Assembly (NCBI RefSeq): GCF_030464885.1
Contig: NZ_JALPRJ010000066.1
Span: forward strand, 1 to 46,395
Length of the DNA stretch: 46,395 nucleotides
Direction of reading: 5' to 3'
DNA from: Caballeronia sp. SEWSISQ10-4 2
Lineage (GTDB): Bacteria; Pseudomonadota; Gammaproteobacteria; Burkholderiales; Burkholderiaceae
The notes beneath the pieces were generated by a model that was not told the DNA's origin, made no database searches, and saw only the letters and a list, made by a program, of their open reading frames with translations. Shown piece by piece: positions 42,724-46,395 of the stretch (positions within the stretch are counted from its first letter, which is position 1; each line of letters begins with the position of its first letter). The translations under genes were made by a program, and so were the position numbers.

Positions 42724-45515
42724 TGGACCGTCCCGATCCCGATGAACTGCTCGACAAGATCCAGCGCGACGAAGAGAAAAAGCAGCGTGGCAAGTTGAAG
42801 ATTTTCTTCGGTGCATCGGCTGGTGTCGGGAAGACCTATGCCATGTTGCAAGCCGGGCATCGGCGACGGGACGACGGTGTCGACACCGTCGTCGGTATCG
42901 TCGAGACGCATGGCCGCAAGGAGACGTTGGCACTGGTCGAAGGGCTGAATGCGATACCGTTGATGCACTACGAGTACCGTGGCCGGCAACTGCCCGAATT
43001 CGACCTCGACGCTGCGCTTGCGCGCAAACCGCAACTGATACTCGTCGACGAACTGGCGCATTCGAACGTGCAAGGCGCTCGTCACCTGAAACGGTGGCAG
43101 GACGTGTACGAATTGCTCGACGCGGGCATTGACGTGTACACCACGGTCAACGTCCAGCATCTGGAGAGCCTTAACGATATCGTCGGACAGATCACGGGTA
43201 TCCGCGTATGGGAAACCGTGCCGGACCGCGTGTTCGATCTCGCCGATGAAGTCACGCTCGTCGACTTGCCAGCCGAAGAGTTGCTTGACCGGTTGAGGGA
43301 TGGAAAGGTTTACATGCCGCAGCAAGCGGCAAACGCGGTAAAGAATTTTTTTCGCAAGGGCAACCTGATTGCCTTGCGCGAACTGGCGCTGCGTCGAACG
43401 GCTGACCGCGTGGACGCGCAGATGCGCGAGTATCGCGCTGATCAGTCGATCAGCCGGATCTGGCAGGCACGTGAGCGGCTTATTGCATGCATTGGCCCGG
43501 GTCCTGAAAGCGCCACGCTGGTTCGCTCGGCCGCGCGTCTGGCTGCGAGCCTCAAGGCGGACTGGCTGGCGGTATATGTTGAAACACCCAAGCTGCAGCG
43601 GTTGCCTGATGCATGGCGCAAACGCACGCTGGACGCACTCAAGCTGGCGTCCGAGCTGGGCGCGGAAACCGTGACCCTCGATGGCGCCGACGCGGCTGCC
43701 ACGCTGGTCGCGTACGCACGCATGCGCAATGTATCGAAGATCGTTGCGGGCGCGTCCGATGCACCTGGCTGGCGTCGTTTGCTTGACCAGCCTGTTGCCG
43801 AAGCGCTGGTGCAGTATGCGCACGATATCGATGTGACGCTGGTGGGCGTGAAGGCGGCAAAGGAAGCGCGCGAGCGCCACGCAAGCATTCCGATGTTCGC
43901 CGGGGTCCGCAATGAAACGCGATCCTCACCCAACGCATACATTTTTGCGGCCGCTATTGGCGTTGCGATTACCGCGCTAGCGGGCCTGCTGTCCCGCCAT
44001 ATCGACCTCACGAACCTTGTGATGTTGTATTTGCTGGGCGTCGTCTTTGCCGCGGTTCGACTTGGACGGGGCCCTGGTGTACTACTTTCATTCCTGAGCG
44101 TCGCGGCGTTTGATTTCTTCTTCGTTCCACCGCAATTCTCGTTTTCGGTCTCGGACACGCAGTACCTTCTGACCTTCTTTGTCATGCTGTTGACGTCTTT
44201 GACGATCAGTCATCTGACTTCGAATCTTCGGCGTCAGGCGCGGGTAGCCTCGCTACGCGAGCGGCGCACGGGCGCCATGTACGCCATGACTCGTGAACTG
44301 GGCGGCGCATTGATGACCGAGCAGATCATTGAAATAGGGACGCGGCACGTGGGGGAAATCTTCCAGGCCAAGGTCGCCATCCTGCTTCCCGACAGCTCGG
44401 AAAAGGTCCGGCAGAAAGTTGACGATCCGAATCCGCAGGTCACGCTCGACGCGGCCGATCTCGACTTCGACATCGCGCAATGGGTGTACGACCAGCAGAA
44501 GCCCGCAGGGCGCGGAACGGACACACTGCCGGCCAGCAATGCGCTGTATCTGCCGCTCAAGGCGCCGATGCGTACACGCGGTGTCCTCGCGCTCATCACC
44601 GGCAATGCCGCCGAGCTTGCGGTACCGGAACAGCAGCGCATGATCGATACGTTTGCTTCGCAGATCGCGCTTGCGCTTGAACGTGTCCACTACGTTGAAA
44701 TTGCGCAGGATGCGTTGGTCAACATGGAGTCGGAGCGCATGCGCAACTCGCTGCTCTCGGCGATCTCGCACGACTTGCGCACGCCGCTGACCTCGATTGT
44801 CGGATTCGCGTCGGTGCTGGAGGAGCAGCAGCGTCTTCCTAACGGGTCTGCGGACAGTGCGCGCGAGTTGGTTCACGCGATCCACGAGGAAGCGCTGCGC
44901 ATGAGCGGGCTCGTGACGAATCTGCTCGACATGGCCCGGCTTCAGGCGGGGAGCATTCGTCTGAACCGGCAGTGGCTGATGCTGGAGGAAGTGGTCGGCG
45001 CGGCTCTGGCCGTGTGTCGCCGTACGCTCGCCGGGCGCCCAGTGCAGGTTCGTGTTCCGCCCGACCTTCCGCTGATACAACTTGACGCCGTACTGATGGA
45101 GCGGTTGCTCGCCAACTTGTTCGAGAACGCAGCGAAATACACGCCGCGAGACTCGGCGCTGTCAATCCATGCAGCTGTCGAACAGCAAGCCGGCGAACGT
45201 TATGTCCGGGTCTGCGTGGACGACAACGGGCCGGGTCTGGCTTCGGGAATACAACAAACGCTCTTCGATAAATTCACGCGTGGCGAGAAGGAATCTGCGA
45301 AGCCCGGGATCGGCTTGGGCCTCGCAATCTGCCGGGCGATTGTAGAGGCGCATGGTGGAAAGATTGGTGCGGAGAATAGGGAGGATAGCGAAGGAAAAGT
45401 TCTGGGTGCGAGGTTTTGGTTTACGCTGCCGGCCAATCAGACGCCGTATTTCGAGGTGCTTCCCGAGGAGAGCGGCGAGGGGCCCGACGCTGCCGCGGAG
45501 TCGGATATTCCATGA
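42723..45515 (+). CDS. kdpD: KdpD, potassium-sensing histidine kinase
   Basis: A 930-residue sensor kinase. The N-terminal KdpD domain (about 20-230) has a Walker A-like GASAGVGKTYAMLQAG and a DELAHSNVQGARHLKRWQDV box, followed by a universal-stress-protein domain (about 250-370), four membrane helices (about 400-495), a GAF-like domain, and the kinase core with phospho-acceptor His683 (AISHDLRTPLTSIVGF) and ATPase motifs NLFENAAKYTP, DDNGPGL and GLGLAI. It senses low potassium or ionic stress and phosphorylates KdpE. It overlaps kdpC and kdpE, so all are cotranslated. Confidence 0.96.
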   Translation: MDRPDPDELLDKIQRDEEKKQRGKLKIFFGASAGVGKTYAMLQAGHRRRDDGVDTVVGIVETHGRKETLALVEGLNAIPLMHYEYRGRQLPEFDLDAALARKPQLILVDELAHSNVQGARHLKRWQDVYELLDAGIDVYTTVNVQHLESLNDIVGQITGIRVWETVPDRVFDLADEVTLVDLPAEELLDRLRDGKVYMPQQAANAVKNFFRKGNLIALRELALRRTADRVDAQMREYRADQSISRIWQARERLIACIGPGPESATLVRSAARLAASLKADWLAVYVETPKLQRLPDAWRKRTLDALKLASELGAETVTLDGADAAATLVAYARMRNVSKIVAGASDAPGWRRLLDQPVAEALVQYAHDIDVTLVGVKAAKEARERHASIPMFAGVRNETRSSPNAYIFAAAIGVAITALAGLLSRHIDLTNLVMLYLLGVVFAAVRLGRGPGVLLSFLSVAAFDFFFVPPQFSFSVSDTQYLLTFFVMLLTSLTISHLTSNLRRQARVASLRERRTGAMYAMTRELGGALMTEQIIEIGTRHVGEIFQAKVAILLPDSSEKVRQKVDDPNPQVTLDAADLDFDIAQWVYDQQKPAGRGTDTLPASNALYLPLKAPMRTRGVLALITGNAAELAVPEQQRMIDTFASQIALALERVHYVEIAQDALVNMESERMRNSLLSAISHDLRTPLTSIVGFASVLEEQQRLPNGSADSARELVHAIHEEALRMSGLVTNLLDMARLQAGSIRLNRQWLMLEEVVGAALAVCRRTLAGRPVQVRVPPDLPLIQLDAVLMERLLANLFENAAKYTPRDSALSIHAAVEQQAGERYVRVCVDDNGPGLASGIQQTLFDKFTRGEKESAKPGIGLGLAICRAIVEAHGGKIGAENREDSEGKVLGARFWFTLPANQTPYFEVLPEESGEGPDAAAESDIP

Positions 45516-46210
45516 GCGAGCCTACTTTGACTGTTGTTGTCATTGAGGACGACAAGCAGATTCGCCGTTTCGTACGGAGCACGCTGGAAGCGCAGGGCAT
45601 GACCGTGTTCGAGGCGGAAACCGGGCAACAGGGCTTGCGTGAAGCTGCTTTTCGTTTGCCTGATCTCATTGTCGTCGACCTTGGCTTGCCGGACACCGAC
45701 GGTATCGATGTCATTCGTGAACTGCGTACCTGGACTGAGCAACCGGTGATCGTGCTCTCCGCGCGCACCCACGAAGACGCCAAGGTTGCGGCGCTGGATG
45801 CGGGCGCGGACGACTATCTCACCAAGCCTTTCGGTGTGTCGGAGTTGCTCGCGCGAATTCGCGCGCAACTCCGACGGCGTAATCGTGGCGGGCAACAGGA
45901 GACGCCGTTGGTACGGTTCGGCACTGTCTCGGTTGATCTGTCGGAGAGGCGCGTGACGCGTGATGGGACGGCGATTCATCTCACGCCGATTGAGTATCGG
46001 CTGCTGACTACGCTGGTGCGTCATGCCGGACGAGTTATTACGCATCAGCAATTGCTGCGTGAAGTGTGGGGGCCGGCTTATGTTGAGAACCAGCATTATT
46101 TGCGCGTCTATATGGGGCACCTTCGCCACAAGCTCGAGCTTGATCCGACACAGCCGGTTCATATCGTTACGGAGACTGGGGTGGGTTACAGGCTCGTAGG
46201 AGCGCAATAG
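45512..46210 (+). CDS. kdpE: KdpE, response regulator of the kdp operon
   Basis: A 232-residue OmpR-type regulator. The receiver domain has the acidic pocket IEDDKQIRR, phospho-acceptor Asp56 (LIVVDLGLPDTDG), Ser in VLSARTHEDAK and Lys in YLTKPFGVSELLARI. The winged-helix domain covers about 130-228 (LTPIEYRLLTTLVRHAGRVITHQQLLREVWG, then YLRVYMGHLRHKLE). The ATGA overlap with kdpD supports the start. It should activate kdp by binding the TTTACAC/TTTATAC box upstream. The stop codon abuts the right repeat. Confidence 0.96.
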   Translation: MSEPTLTVVVIEDDKQIRRFVRSTLEAQGMTVFEAETGQQGLREAAFRLPDLIVVDLGLPDTDGIDVIRELRTWTEQPVIVLSARTHEDAKVAALDAGADDYLTKPFGVSELLARIRAQLRRRNRGGQQETPLVRFGTVSVDLSERRVTRDGTAIHLTPIEYRLLTTLVRHAGRVITHQQLLREVWGPAYVENQHYLRVYMGHLRHKLELDPTQPVHIVTETGVGYRLVGAQ

Positions 46211-46395
46211 TTTTTCGTTCGCACTCGGTCGGGGGGAGGCTGGGTTGGTGCTTCTCAGGCTTGCGGTTGGTTTAAGTTAGTTATTCTCTTTATCGCTATT
46301 AGCCACTGTGCGTGGCGGCACCTCATTTCTTTTTCCGACGCGGCGAAAAAGAAACAGAAGCAAAGAAAACGCCTCCCAACAATCAGCAAGTTAGT
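46210..46395. repeat. Dispersed intergenic repeat, right copy with hairpin tail
   Basis: GTTTTTCGTTCGC at 46210-46222 and the block 46239-46303 match the left window end in inverted orientation (12 of 13 and 59 of 65 bases). Beyond it, TTTCTTTTTC (46326-46335) pairs perfectly with GAAAAAGAAA (46345-46354) over a 9-base loop, and an A/G-rich run follows to the edge. From memory, similar hairpin-bearing tracts recur between Burkholderia-group genes. It directly follows the kdpE stop codon. Confidence 0.8.

Noticed and set aside
42621..43880. Long open frame (419 codons) antisense to kdpD
   Set aside because: Shadow of kdpD in a high-GC genome; composition is atypical and no motif is visible.

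Overview
The window reads as a chromosomal segment of a high-GC betaproteobacterium of the family Burkholderiaceae, most likely Paraburkholderia or Caballeronia. This is inferred from gene content and style: many LysR, AraC, MarR and HxlR regulators beside catabolic genes, an OmpC-like trimeric porin, a YdeP-type molybdoenzyme, and a kdp operon with KdpDE. No rRNA, tRNA, CRISPR array, transposase or prophage block was seen. About 45 protein genes were recognised; intergenic regions are clearly more AT-rich than genes.

Layout. (1) 1-4.4 kb: a molybdopterin oxidoreductase divergent from a MocR-type regulator and a small winged-helix protein. (2) 4.4-11.4 kb: a methyl-accepting chemotaxis protein, a DUF1993 protein, an HxlR/SDR divergent pair, an orphan small protein and a membrane-bound diguanylate cyclase. 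(3) 11.4-19.6 kb: a catabolic or detoxification region. One LysR gene faces a nitrilase-like gene lacking the catalytic cysteine and a dienelactone hydrolase. A second LysR gene faces a six-gene series (alpha/beta hydrolase, SDR, GST, SDR, NIPSNAP, DUF3237). (4) 19.8-26.5 kb: a HigBA-like toxin-antitoxin pair with a possibly leaderless transcript, a YCII/DGPF protein with an ECF sigma factor carrying a long C-terminal extension, a KimA-like potassium permease, a porin and a GNAT acetyltransferase. (5) 26.5-33.3 kb: a MarR gene divergent from a small membrane protein, a complete sugar-type ABC importer with divergent AraC regulator, and a methyltransferase. (6) 33.3-37.6 kb: an Nramp metal transporter, an exported beta-propeller protein with a sterol-desaturase-family enzyme, and a VapBC module. 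(7) 37.8-46.2 kb: the complete kdp high-affinity potassium system (an extra 34-codon gene, kdpF, A, B, C, D, E), preceded by a recognisable KdpE-type box.

How parts work together. Kdp genes overlap tightly (ATGA or TGATG junctions) except between kdpB and kdpC, where a terminator-like hairpin sits in a 97-bp gap. Two unrelated potassium importers (KimA-like and Kdp) lie within 15 kb of each other. The outermost bases at both ends carry one dispersed repeat in inverted orientation (59 of 65 bases identical), each copy just downstream of the stop codon of the terminal gene, so the 46-kb block is bracketed by inverted repeat copies.

Limits: all functions come from reading motifs and remembered family features; no database search was run. 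Start codons were chosen from ribosome binding sites and family-typical N-termini, and uncertain ones are flagged.
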